A DNA stretch of 64,000 nucleotides from contig NZ_CSTE01000004.1 in assembly GCF_001368915.1 (NCBI RefSeq), positions 62,001-126,000 of the forward strand. The letters run 5' to 3'. The notes under the pieces were generated by a model. It searched no databases and was not told where the DNA came from. It saw only the letters and a list, made by a program, of their open reading frames with translations. Position numbers and translations under genes: made by a program. Shown here piece by piece: positions 44,357 to 52,377 of this stretch (position 1 is the stretch's first letter; every line of letters starts with the position of its first letter). The DNA comes from Haloferax massiliensis (GTDB lineage Archaea > Halobacteriota > Halobacteria > Halobacteriales > Haloferacaceae).

Positions 44357-45805
44357 ATGCCGGTGTTCAATAACTACTGTAACGGCAAGTGGACAGGCTC
44401 TGAATCAGGCGAGACGTTCGAGGTGCGGAACCCCGCGGACCCGGACGACGTAATCGGCGAGTTCCCGTCGTCGACGGCCGACGACACCCGAGACGCGGTC
44501 GATGCCGCGGTCGCGGCTCAAGCGGCGTGGGAAGACACCCCAGCGCCCGATCGCGGTGCGATTCTCCGCCGCGCCGCGTCGCGTCTCGAATCCCGGTCCG
44601 ACGAGGTCGCCGAACTCCTCGCTCGGGAGGAAGGAAAAGCACTCCCCGAGGCGACGGGCGAAGTCGGCCGGGCCGTCGGTATCCTGTACTACTTCGCCGA
44701 GAAGGCGCTGGACCTGGGTGGCGAGGTCAAAGCGTCGAGTTCACAGGACACGCGCCTCGAAACCAAGACCGAGCCGCTGGGCACGGTCGGGTTGATTACG
44801 CCGTGGAACTACCCCATCGCCATCCCGACGTGGAAGCTCGCGCCCGCGCTCGTCACCGGCAACACCGTCGTTCTCAAGCCCGCGTCCCGAGCCCCCGCCG
44901 TCGCACACGAAGTGGCCAAGTGCCTCGACGAAGCCGGCCTTCCGGACGGCGTGCTCAACGTCATCACCGGCTCGGGCAGCGAGGTCGGCGGCACGCTCAC
45001 GACCCACGACGATATCGACGCGATTTCCTTCACCGGGAGCACGGTCGTGGGACAGCAGGTCGGCGAGACGGCCGCGGCGGACGGCAAGCGCATCCAACTT
45101 GAGATGGGCGGGAAGAACCCGACGGTCGTGATGCCGAGCGCCGACGTCAGTACCGCCGCGGAAATCGTCTCCGACGGCGCGTTCGGCGGAACCGGACAGG
45201 CCTGTACTGCGGCGTCCCGAGCTATCGTCCACGAAGACGTCTACGACGAGTTCGTCGACGAACTCGTGGCCGCTGCGGAGGACATCAGCATCGGACCAGC
45301 GCTGGACGTCTACGACATGGGGCCGCACGTCAGTAAATCCGAGCTCGAAGGCACGCTGGACTACGTCGACGTCGGCGTCTCGGAGGGTGCGACCCTCGAA
45401 ACCGGTGGGTCCGTCCCCGAAGCACCGCGCCACGAGTCGGGCTACTTCGTCGAGCCGACGGTCTTCTCGGACGTCTCCAGCGAGATGCGCATCGCACAGG
45501 AAGAGATTTTCGGGCCGGTCGTGGGTGTCATCCCCGCGAGTTCTTACGAGGAAGCGGTGACGCTCGCCAACGACACGAAATACGGGCTCTCCGCCAGTAT
45601 CGTCACGCAAGACCTCAGCGAGGCCCATCAGTTCGCCGACGACGTCGAAGCCGGCGTCGTCAAGGTCAACGAGAAGACGACTGGTCTCGAACTCCACGTG
45701 CCCTTCGGTGGCATGAAGTCGTCGTCGAGCGAGACGTGGCGCGAGCAGGGTGACGCTGGCCTCGACTTCTTCACGACGTCGAAGACGGTGTACCTCAACT
45801 ACTGA
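44357..45805 (+). CDS. Aldehyde dehydrogenase, 2-oxoglutarate-semialdehyde-dehydrogenase-like
   Basis: A 482-aa NAD(P)-dependent aldehyde dehydrogenase. Motifs include WNYPIAIPTWKLAPAL, the catalytic glutamate in LEMGGKNP, the catalytic cysteine in GGTGQACTAASR (about residue 283) and EEIFGPVVGV. The start MPVFNNYCNGKWTGSESGET resembles the XacC-type 2-oxoglutarate semialdehyde dehydrogenase of Haloferax pentose oxidation, but related enzymes oxidise other semialdehydes. TATA box ATATTATAATG stands 27 nt before the ATG (leaderless). It probably feeds carbon into the citric acid cycle. Confidence 0.88.
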   Translation: MPVFNNYCNGKWTGSESGETFEVRNPADPDDVIGEFPSSTADDTRDAVDAAVAAQAAWEDTPAPDRGAILRRAASRLESRSDEVAELLAREEGKALPEATGEVGRAVGILYYFAEKALDLGGEVKASSSQDTRLETKTEPLGTVGLITPWNYPIAIPTWKLAPALVTGNTVVLKPASRAPAVAHEVAKCLDEAGLPDGVLNVITGSGSEVGGTLTTHDDIDAISFTGSTVVGQQVGETAAADGKRIQLEMGGKNPTVVMPSADVSTAAEIVSDGAFGGTGQACTAASRAIVHEDVYDEFVDELVAAAEDISIGPALDVYDMGPHVSKSELEGTLDYVDVGVSEGATLETGGSVPEAPRHESGYFVEPTVFSDVSSEMRIAQEEIFGPVVGVIPASSYEEAVTLANDTKYGLSASIVTQDLSEAHQFADDVEAGVVKVNEKTTGLELHVPFGGMKSSSSETWREQGDAGLDFFTTSKTVYLNY

Positions 45806-45983
45806 GCCCGGTCCCGGGTTCACGCGCCCCGCACTTTTCGCCGTTTTTTCTTCCCGACCACGTAGAGCGTCGCGTCCGTATTAGACAGGGTACTAACACG
45901 ACGAGACCACGGGACGTCAACGGGGCGTTCTATGACATCGAACGGATTCGCGCCTGCCGAGCGGTCGTTTACCCGCCTGATAC

Positions 45984-46005
45984 ATTACAAGCATATATCT
46001 GTAAT
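45984..46005. promoter_or_regulatory. Palindrome upstream of the second IclR gene
   Basis: ATTACA-agcatatatc-TGTAAT, a perfect 6-bp inverted repeat around a TATA-like CATATATC. It lies 145 bp before ATG 46150. A promoter flanked by operator half-sites, or an operator for an upstream start at 46039, are both possible. Confidence 0.4.
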
Positions 46006-46149
46006 ACGCATCCGTACCAAAACAACAGCCCACCAGCGGTGTCACAAACCGTCACCAAAGGCGTCCATAATTTTTCAAACGAGCGTTCGACCACGCTGAA
46101 CGATTATCGGTTGGGAAACATTCTATGTGCTGGACGCGGGAGGAGTCAT

Positions 46150-46914
46150 ATGACCGAGAAAGCGACCCGGCCGATACGGTCGGACGAAACGCTGCTGGCG
46201 ATACTTGAGGCGCTGGAAGCGCAGACGGCCCCGAGCGTCAGCGACGTGGCCACTCACGCGGGGGTCTCGAAGAGCACGGCTCACAACCATCTGAGTACGC
46301 TCCGCGAACACGGCTACGTGGTTGACGGCGAGCGGGGCTACGAACTCAGCCTCCGTTTTCTGGAACTCGGCGAGAGCGCCCGCACGAACACGGAGATATA
46401 CGAGGTCGCTCGGCCGCACGCCGACGAGCTCTCTCGGGAGACCGGACTACTCGTCAACATCAGCGTCGAGGACCGGGGGAAGGGCGTGTACCTCTACCGG
46501 ACGAGAGGCGATGACCGCATCCGCCTGTCGACGCGGGCCGGCGAAGTCCACGAGCTACATTGCACCGCCACTGGAAAGGCGATTCTCGCGCACTTGCCGG
46601 AGCGTCGGGTCGAATCGATTCTCGACCAACACGGCCTTCCGAAGCGGTCTGAAAACACGATAACTGACCGCGAGACGCTCCGCTCGGAGTTAGCCGAGAT
46701 ACGCGACCGAGGATACTCGGAAGACAACGAGGAGTACGGACAGGGACTGCGATGCGTCGGGGTTCCGGTTCTGAACGGCGATGACGCAGTCGTCGGGGCG
46801 CTGAGCGCGTCGGGGCCCGCGACGGAGGTCGTCGGTGAGCGGTTGGCGACGGAGCTTCCCAGGCGACTCAAGCGGGTCAGAAACCGGATTGAGTTGAACC
46901 TCCGCGATTACTGA
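46150..46914 (+). CDS. IclR-family transcriptional regulator
   Basis: A 254-aa regulator: winged HTH (LLAILEALEAQTAPSVSDVA, then HAGVSKSTAHNHLSTLREHG) and IclR effector domain (VHELHCTATGKAILAHLPER and EEYGQGLRCVGVPVL). It is paralogous to the regulator at 31874 over its whole length. ATG 46150 is preferred because GGGAGGAG stands just upstream; the frame is open from 46039. The next gene, the HpcH/HpaI aldolase, has a similar GTTTCGTG-type site in its promoter. Confidence 0.92.
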   Translation: MTEKATRPIRSDETLLAILEALEAQTAPSVSDVATHAGVSKSTAHNHLSTLREHGYVVDGERGYELSLRFLELGESARTNTEIYEVARPHADELSRETGLLVNISVEDRGKGVYLYRTRGDDRIRLSTRAGEVHELHCTATGKAILAHLPERRVESILDQHGLPKRSENTITDRETLRSELAEIRDRGYSEDNEEYGQGLRCVGVPVLNGDDAVVGALSASGPATEVVGERLATELPRRLKRVRNRIELNLRDY

Positions 46915-46988
46915 CGCGGGGGTTCAGTTCCTCAATCCCTCGGGCGCGCTCGCAAGTGACAGCGGAGCGCCTCATGACGGCGAATCGT

Positions 46989-47005
46989 GTTCTATCACAC
47001 GAAAC
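46989..47005. promoter_or_regulatory. IclR-type operator, site 4 (before the HpcH/HpaI aldolase)
   Basis: On the minus strand GTTTCGTGTGATAGAAC; it matches site 1 (31679) at 13 of 17 positions including the GTTTCGTG half. A wider inverted repeat GTGTT/AACAC frames it. It lies about 60 bp before the aldolase ATG and 75 bp behind the second IclR gene. Confidence 0.5.
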
Positions 47006-47063
47006 ACGGGGGGAAATGCGGCCAGCGGCAGATTGATACTTCGGCCCTCGAAACGTGCTCGAT

Positions 47064-47822
47064 ATGCCTGGAAACTCTCTCCGAGAGCGGATCGTAGACG
47101 GCGATGCCGTCCTCGGTACGTTTCAGATCGTGAACTCGATGATGGTCTCCGAAATCGCGACCGTGGCGGGGTTCGATTTCGTCGTCATCGATCAAGAACA
47201 CGGCCCCGCGACCGCTCAGTCGACCATGCGCGCCTGTGCCGGCGCGCAGTCTCAGGGTGGGTCGGCGGTCGTCAGGGTCCGGGAGAACGCGCCGGGCGAA
47301 ATCCAGCGGGCCCTGGACGTCGGCGCCGACGGCGTGCAGGTCCCGCAGGTGGAAACCGCGGACGACGCTCAACGCGCGGTGAACGCGGCCAAGTTCCACC
47401 CGGTAGGTGAGCGCGGGCTCTCGCCTTACGGCCGCGCCGGAACGTACGAGGGGGGGCCCGAATTCGAATCGACGCAGAACGAAGAGACCGTGCTGGCGTT
47501 GCAGGTAGAGGGCGTTAAAGCGGTCGAGAACATCGATTCCATCCTCGACGTCGACGGCATCGACGTCCTGTTTCTGGGACCGTACGACCTCTCGCAATCG
47601 CTGGGCGTCCCCGGCGACGTACAGCACGATGACGTCGTCGAGACGATGCGGTCCGTCGTCCGCAAGGCCAAGGACTCCGGTACGGTCGTGGGAACGTATG
47701 CCGACACGCCAACGCAGGCGGGAAAATGGCTCGAAACGGGTGTTCAGTACGTCACGCTCGCTGAGGACGCACCCGTTCTCCGCGATGCCTTCGCAGAGTT
47801 GGCCGGCGCAGTCGAGCGCTGA
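47064..47822 (+). CDS. HpcH/HpaI-family 2-oxo acid aldolase
   Basis: A 252-aa class II pyruvate aldolase. Conserved segments are FDFVVIDQEHGPA (metal and base region, with the DxEHG motif), ALDVGADGVQVPQVETADDA, RGLSPYGRAGTY and IDVLFLGPYDLSQSLG (metal ligands and phosphate loop). The family splits 2-oxo-3-deoxy acids or 4-hydroxy-2-oxo acids into pyruvate and an aldehyde. ATG 47064 is chosen; GTG 47055 is a possible alternative three codons earlier. The aldehyde product could be taken by the dehydrogenase at 44357. Confidence 0.88.
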   Translation: MPGNSLRERIVDGDAVLGTFQIVNSMMVSEIATVAGFDFVVIDQEHGPATAQSTMRACAGAQSQGGSAVVRVRENAPGEIQRALDVGADGVQVPQVETADDAQRAVNAAKFHPVGERGLSPYGRAGTYEGGPEFESTQNEETVLALQVEGVKAVENIDSILDVDGIDVLFLGPYDLSQSLGVPGDVQHDDVVETMRSVVRKAKDSGTVVGTYADTPTQAGKWLETGVQYVTLAEDAPVLRDAFAELAGAVER

Positions 47823-47916
47823 GCGGTCTCGATACGGCGGCGGCCGCTGTGCGCGACTGCCAGTTTGAGCAGAAATCCAAAGAATTTAAATATATGAAGA
47901 TTGACCACCATAGTGT

Positions 47917-48039
47917 ATGTCAGGTATTAACAGGCAGTTTGTGGGAACTGCGGAACGCGTACTCCGTCTCCGAGTCGCGGAGACGCAGAAGATGTTCCAC
48001 CGACTCGGCCCAGCGCGCAGCAACTTCACCCGGACGTAA
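47917..48039 (+). CDS. 40-aa basic peptide encoded directly before the BCCT gene
   Basis: A complete ORF (start MSGINRQFVGTAERVLRLRV, TAA at 48037-48039). The TATA box TTTAAATATA (47885-47894) is 27 nt before the ATG, the exact leaderless distance, and no other start is placed so well. The stop lies 8 nt before the BCCT start, so the ORF is the first cistron of that message. The peptide is amphipathic and basic (seven Arg, one Lys), rather than acidic like most haloarchaeal proteins. Role unknown; a leader peptide controlling transporter translation or a small transporter-binding subunit are both possible. Confidence 0.55.
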   Translation: MSGINRQFVGTAERVLRLRVAETQKMFHRLGPARSNFTRT

Positions 48040-48047
48040 CTATTCCA

Positions 48048-49691
48048 ATGACAGGCTCACTAATCCGCGATGAGATCGCCAACCTGTACGACGAGATTGA
48101 CACACCCGTGTTCGCGATTGGAGTCTTCCTAACGGGCGTTCTCGTCTCGGCGTTAGCCTTTTACCCGAAAGCGTCGAGCACCGTGATTGGCAACGTCAAC
48201 GAGGTCATCACGACGAACCTCTCGTGGTACTTCCAGGCACTAATCTTCGCGCTCGTGATATTCTTCGTCTTCGTGATGGTCAGCCCGTGGGGGGAGATTA
48301 AATTAGGCAAGCCGGACGAGCCGCCGGAGTTCAGCTACGGTTCGTACATCATGATGGTGTTCGCGGCGACGTTCGGCGCGGGCATCGTGTTCTGGGGGGC
48401 CGCCGAGACGCTGTCTCACTACGAGACCGTCCCTCCCTTGGTCAACGCGCAGCCTCAATCGGTCGGCGCGATGATTGGCGCGATGCAGTACACGATGTTC
48501 CACTGGGGCATCTCGCCGTGGGTCAATCACATGATACTGTCGGTCCCGCTCGCGTACTACGTCCACCGCAAGGACGCCCCGATGAAGCCTTCCTCGGTGT
48601 TCGCACCGATTCTGGGCGTGAACAACTTGGATAAGACTTGGCTGAAAGTCGTCGACGTCGTCGCCGTGGTCGCCGCGGCCGGCGGCGCGACCGTCACCGT
48701 CGGCCTCGCCGCCCAGCAGTTTATCACCGGCCTCTCGTACAACTACGGCGTGTCGGTCGGCGACTTCGGGATTATCGCCCTCGTGACGGGGCTAACGGTC
48801 GGATACACCGCTTCGGCCGTGCTGGGAATCGAAAAGGGAATAAAGCGAGTGTCCACGTTCAACGTGATGCTCTTCCTGTTCATCCTCGTCTGCATTCTCG
48901 TCTTCTCACCGTTCGCGTCGATATTCAACCTCGGGACCGCGGGCATGGGGAAGTACATCGCGAACTTCGTCGATATGTCGCTGTACGTCAACGTGGGCGG
49001 CGGGCAGTCGTGGGTCGGTTCGTGGACGGTGTTCTACTGGGCGTGGTGGATTAGCTTCGCCCCGATGACCGGCATCTTCATCGCGCACATCAGCCGCGGT
49101 CGGACGCTCAAACAGGTCATCTTCGGCGCGATGGTCGGCGGTACCGCCGCGACGCTGCCGTGGTTCGTCACCATGGGCGGCTACTCCATGCTGCTCCAGC
49201 ATTCGGGGCAGGTCGACCTGCTGTCTATCATCGATTCCTACGGAATCTCGGTCGCTACGTATCCGATTCTGGCGCAACTGCCGTTCGGGGAACTGTTCGT
49301 CGCGCTGTTCTTACTGCTCGTGTTCACCTTCCTCATCACGACCATCGACTCCGCGACGATCAGCCTGGCCATCCTCACCACCAGCGGGGGAACACAGCAC
49401 CCCTCAATCGCCAACCGGTTCGTCTGGGGCGTGATTATCGGGCTTCTCACGTCGCTACTCCTGATAATCGGCGGCGTGGGAATCCTCCAGAACTTCACGA
49501 TTATCGCGGGGCTCCCGATGGCGCTTCTCGCCTTGGTGACCGTGATCGGGTTCGCATACCAGTTGGAGAAGAGCCGTCCCGTCCTACTCACGCGCGAGGA
49601 AGACTGGGGGTCGTCGAACACGCTCGTCAACTGGGTCTCGTCGGCGAAACAGTCACAAAGTAATTCTGACAAGAGCACGGACAGTGATTAA
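48048..49691 (+). CDS. BCCT-family betaine/carnitine/choline transporter
   Basis: A 547-aa transporter with 12 predicted helices. The family's aromatic substrate-binding helix is present as WTVFYWAWWISFAP (about 325-338), followed by MTGIFIAHISRGRTL, and earlier FWGAAETLSHYETVPP. BCCT proteins import trimethylammonium compounds by Na+ or H+ symport. A short acidic tail (SNSDKSTDSD) ends the protein. With the OpuC-type operon at 35391, it gives this region two independent uptake systems for quaternary amines. Confidence 0.93.
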   Translation: MTGSLIRDEIANLYDEIDTPVFAIGVFLTGVLVSALAFYPKASSTVIGNVNEVITTNLSWYFQALIFALVIFFVFVMVSPWGEIKLGKPDEPPEFSYGSYIMMVFAATFGAGIVFWGAAETLSHYETVPPLVNAQPQSVGAMIGAMQYTMFHWGISPWVNHMILSVPLAYYVHRKDAPMKPSSVFAPILGVNNLDKTWLKVVDVVAVVAAAGGATVTVGLAAQQFITGLSYNYGVSVGDFGIIALVTGLTVGYTASAVLGIEKGIKRVSTFNVMLFLFILVCILVFSPFASIFNLGTAGMGKYIANFVDMSLYVNVGGGQSWVGSWTVFYWAWWISFAPMTGIFIAHISRGRTLKQVIFGAMVGGTAATLPWFVTMGGYSMLLQHSGQVDLLSIIDSYGISVATYPILAQLPFGELFVALFLLLVFTFLITTIDSATISLAILTTSGGTQHPSIANRFVWGVIIGLLTSLLLIIGGVGILQNFTIIAGLPMALLALVTVIGFAYQLEKSRPVLLTREEDWGSSNTLVNWVSSAKQSQSNSDKSTDSD

Positions 49692-49895
49692 TCAGATTTC
49701 GATAACGAATCGGATTTGACGTCGTTCCGGACTCCGCCCAGCCCCGGTCGATTGCTTCCCAACACCATCGGGGACGAACCGACCGTACAACGACCGTGTT
49801 GTTGTTAGTATAGTCGGTGACTGTCTGGGGCTGGTGGAGTCATCACGGTCATGACTGCTCGTGGACAACTCGGAATCTGTTTAATGCGGCACTGT

Positions 49896-50669
49896 CTAGT
49901 CACCCTCCTGAGCTGGCGTTCGACCGTCGAGCGACTGATGCGGTCGCTAAAAATCATAGTAATGAATAAATTCTGCAAGACACTGGCGGACGCTCAGTCG
50001 ACTGTCCACCCACGAATTGTGGAAACGGTCAACTCTCATTTTGAATGTGTGAAACCACTTTCCAATCAGGTTTCGGTCGGTGTAGTCGATCCGACCGTTC
50101 AACCCTAATCGAGAGAAGGCAGTTCGATAGTCAAAGGCATCAGCTAGAAATACCGTCTCTGAACAGTCGTGTTTCTCACAGACTCCGTGGAGAAACGCAG
50201 CCGCCGGGTCAGTTCCATGACGCTTGAACAACGCGACGTCAAGTGTCGAGGTCTATTGCAGCACACAACCAAAACAACTCACCATTGATTTTGACCGCGG
50301 TCTCGTCGACTGCGACCCGCCTCGGCTGCGCCTTCGGCGGGTCTGCAACGCTGTCAGACAGCCGACACATTTACTGAAAAATTGCTTGAAGCGAGCGTTC
50401 TACGCCGAGCAGCCGAAGAGTCGCTTCTGTCTCTCTGAGTGAAAGCCGGCAGCATGGAGCCGGACGGCGACGCGACGAGACACTTCGCGTCTCGTTCGCA
50501 TCTCGCAGGACCGCAGGTCCTGCGGACTCGTCGAAATCCAACGGATTTCGAGACACCAGAATTCTCCGGTTTCCGGGGACGCCCGAACGGGCGTCGCCGT
50601 CCGCTCACGCTGCCAACATTCAAGCGTAGCTGTGTCCAAACGCTCGTTGAGCAGGTTTGAGAGTCGCAT
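49896..50669 (-). pseudogene. IS6-family transposase, frameshifted and with in-frame hairpin insertion
   Basis: The start reads LSNLLNERLDTATLECWQRE, then RTATPVRA. In place of one residue, about 37 codons of palindromic sequence follow in frame and without stop, and the protein resumes as AVRLHAAG. A frameshift near 50448 leads to LRLLGVERSLQAIFQ, then a stop; RRVAVDETAVKINGELFW and FKRHGTDPAAAFLHGVCEKH follow, with a further break, and end at RNLIGKWFHTFKMRVDRFHN. Confidence 0.8.
50462..50602. repeat. Nested array of perfect hairpins in the transposase gene
   Basis: Outer stem GGACGGCGACGC (50462-50473) with GCGTCGCCGTCC (50591-50602). Inside: CGAGAC/GTCTCG (50476-50494), CGCAGGAC-cgcag-GTCCTGCG (50505-50525), CGAAATCC-aac-GGATTTCG (50532-50550), AGAATTCT (50558-50565), CCGG-ttt-CCGG (50566-50576) and GACGCCCG-aa-CGGGCGTC (50578-50595). 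The last hairpin and the outer stem share GCGTC, and together correspond to the single hairpin of the unexpanded copy at 16428-16460. Confidence 0.9.
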
Positions 50670-50818
50670 AGATCACTAGCTCTTCGACCTGCTCGTCCCT
50701 TAACTAGACGGTGCCGACGTGGTCCTCGGGTAGAGACTACATAGTTAGCATGTGGAGATTGTCTGGTATTACTAATTATTGCTCTTGCTTTTGCAGATAT
50801 GGTGGCACAGTCTCATTG

Positions 50819-51364
50819 ATGCGTCGAAGAACACTCATCGCAACCGTCGGTGCCGTCGTTGGGACTGGTCTCGGAGCAGCTGCATACACAAGCGCGACTG
50901 TCACTCGTAGCGCCACGATTGGCGTCAGTGCAGACGACGCTGCGCTCGTTCAGCTCACTCCTAGTGCGGATTTCAGTCAAATCACCAAGGACGGTGGAGG
51001 ACAGCTTTCGATTAACTTCTCGTCGCTGAATGGCGGCTCAGAGTTTGTATTCGGGGATACGGTCAATCCGAATACCACGTACGCGTTCAGCATTACGCCC
51101 TCTGAAGCGAACGACGTGACGTTCTCCTACTCGCTCGGCAATGGATCCGACCCCGCGGCCAGCAATCCGAACGTGCATTTCGAGGTGTTCTCGTGGGACA
51201 ACGAGACATCGACAGCGACCTCCCAGATGACTGCTAGCGAGGAAAGTAGCGGGACGTTCACGCCAACTGCTGGCACGACCTACTACGTCGTGCTCACGAT
51301 CGACACAACGAACGTCGACACGTCCACGTCAGACCTCTCGGGTACACTCACCATCACTGCCTGA
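50819..51364 (+). CDS. Secreted DUF1102/TasA-like surface protein
   Basis: A 181-aa exported protein. The signal peptide RRRTLIATVGAVVGTGLGAA is followed directly by YTSATVTRSATIGVSADDAA, the start typical of DUF1102 and camelysin/TasA-like proteins, whose N-terminal strand is freed by a SipW-type peptidase. The remainder is beta-rich with many Ser, Thr, Asn and Asp. Such proteins assemble fibres by donor-strand exchange in bacteria and archaea. ATG 50819 opens the signal peptide. The next gene, 20 bp on, is a SipW-type signal peptidase. Confidence 0.75.
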   Translation: MRRRTLIATVGAVVGTGLGAAAYTSATVTRSATIGVSADDAALVQLTPSADFSQITKDGGGQLSINFSSLNGGSEFVFGDTVNPNTTYAFSITPSEANDVTFSYSLGNGSDPAASNPNVHFEVFSWDNETSTATSQMTASEESSGTFTPTAGTTYYVVLTIDTTNVDTSTSDLSGTLTITA

Positions 51365-51384
51365 ATCATCCACCTCCATTTTCA

Positions 51385-52377
51385 ATGAGTCGGTGGATCT
51401 ACGTCATAGCGGTGGTTTGCCTGGCCGTCTTCGTACTGCCGAGTTCGCCGGTCCAGTTGTCGTACGTATACAGCGACAGCATGGAGCCGGCAATAAGCCA
51501 GGATGACGGATATCTCCTAGTACCGGCAGGGACCGTCGAGTCCGGCGATATTATCACATTCTACTCAGAAGAGCGAGGTGAGTACGCGACCCATCGCGTT
51601 GTCTCGGTCACCGAGAGCGGGTTCGTGACGCAGGGTGACAACAATCCAACGACGGACCAACGGGTGGGATACCCGCCCGTTACCCGCGACGACGTGCTCG
51701 GAAAGGTGGCGACGGTCGGCTCCAGTCCGCTCGTCTTCCCGCGGTTAGGTATCGCTGTCGAGTTCGTCCAGAGGTACTGGAGGCTCGGTCTTGGCGGGCT
51801 GGTCGCGCTGTTCGGCCTCTCCGAGATTTCGCGGGGGACGACACGGGGCCGAGACGTGGTTCGGCTACAGACGCTACTGTTGCCGCTCGTCCTGATGGCG
51901 GTCGTTGGAACCTCGGCGGCGTTCGTCTTGGGTGCACCCGCGGCAGTGGCTACCTTCACCGTGACAGACACGCCGCCGGCGAGTGGGCTTTCAATCCCGA
52001 TCGGAGAAGCCGCGACACGCACGCTTGATGTCGAAATCGGTGAACAGCCGGCGTACACCCACCAGTTCATCGAAACGAGCGGGATGGACATCGAATCAAG
52101 CGATACTACCGCCGAGTCACCCGGGATTCGGGTTCGAATACCTGCACAGTCGGAACTCGGACCATACCGGGGTGAGATCCGCCTGTATCGGTATCCAGCA
52201 ATCTTACCGTACGGGGTCGTTGCATCGCTTCAGGCCGTTCACCCCACCGTTGCCGCACTCACAACGATGTCTACCCTATTCGGCGGGATCTACATTCTCA
52301 CGTGGGCTTTCGTCGACGGGAAGACCGTTCTGCAAATCCAGTCTCGGCGACGACCGCTTGGGAGGCGACTGAGATGA
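51385..52377 (+). CDS. SipW-type signal peptidase I with extended C-terminal region
   Basis: A 330-aa membrane protease. After the N-terminal membrane helix, the catalytic serine lies in YSDSMEPAI (about residue 31) and the archaeal/SipW-type histidine in YATHRVVSV; GDNNPTTD is the third box. Beyond residue 130 come two further membrane helices, a beta domain of about 100 residues outside, and a last helix. That is longer than the usual 180-220 residues of SipW. Context (substrate-like proteins on both sides) indicates it processes the DUF1102-like products. Overlaps the next gene by 4 nt. Confidence 0.88.
   Translation: MSRWIYVIAVVCLAVFVLPSSPVQLSYVYSDSMEPAISQDDGYLLVPAGTVESGDIITFYSEERGEYATHRVVSVTESGFVTQGDNNPTTDQRVGYPPVTRDDVLGKVATVGSSPLVFPRLGIAVEFVQRYWRLGLGGLVALFGLSEISRGTTRGRDVVRLQTLLLPLVLMAVVGTSAAFVLGAPAAVATFTVTDTPPASGLSIPIGEAATRTLDVEIGEQPAYTHQFIETSGMDIESSDTTAESPGIRVRIPAQSELGPYRGEIRLYRYPAILPYGVVASLQAVHPTVAALTTMSTLFGGIYILTWAFVDGKTVLQIQSRRRPLGRRLR

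Larger units (their letters stand above)
49888..50716 (-). mobile_element. IS6-family ISH element with expanded hairpin array
   Basis: The termini are GGCACTGTCTAGT (49888) and TTAACTAGACGGTGCC (ending 50716). At 829 bp it is 84 bp longer than the copy at 16305. The excess lies in a block of palindromes at 50474-50590 inside the transposase gene. The transposase also carries a frameshift near 50448 and stops, so the element is dead. Confidence 0.85.
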
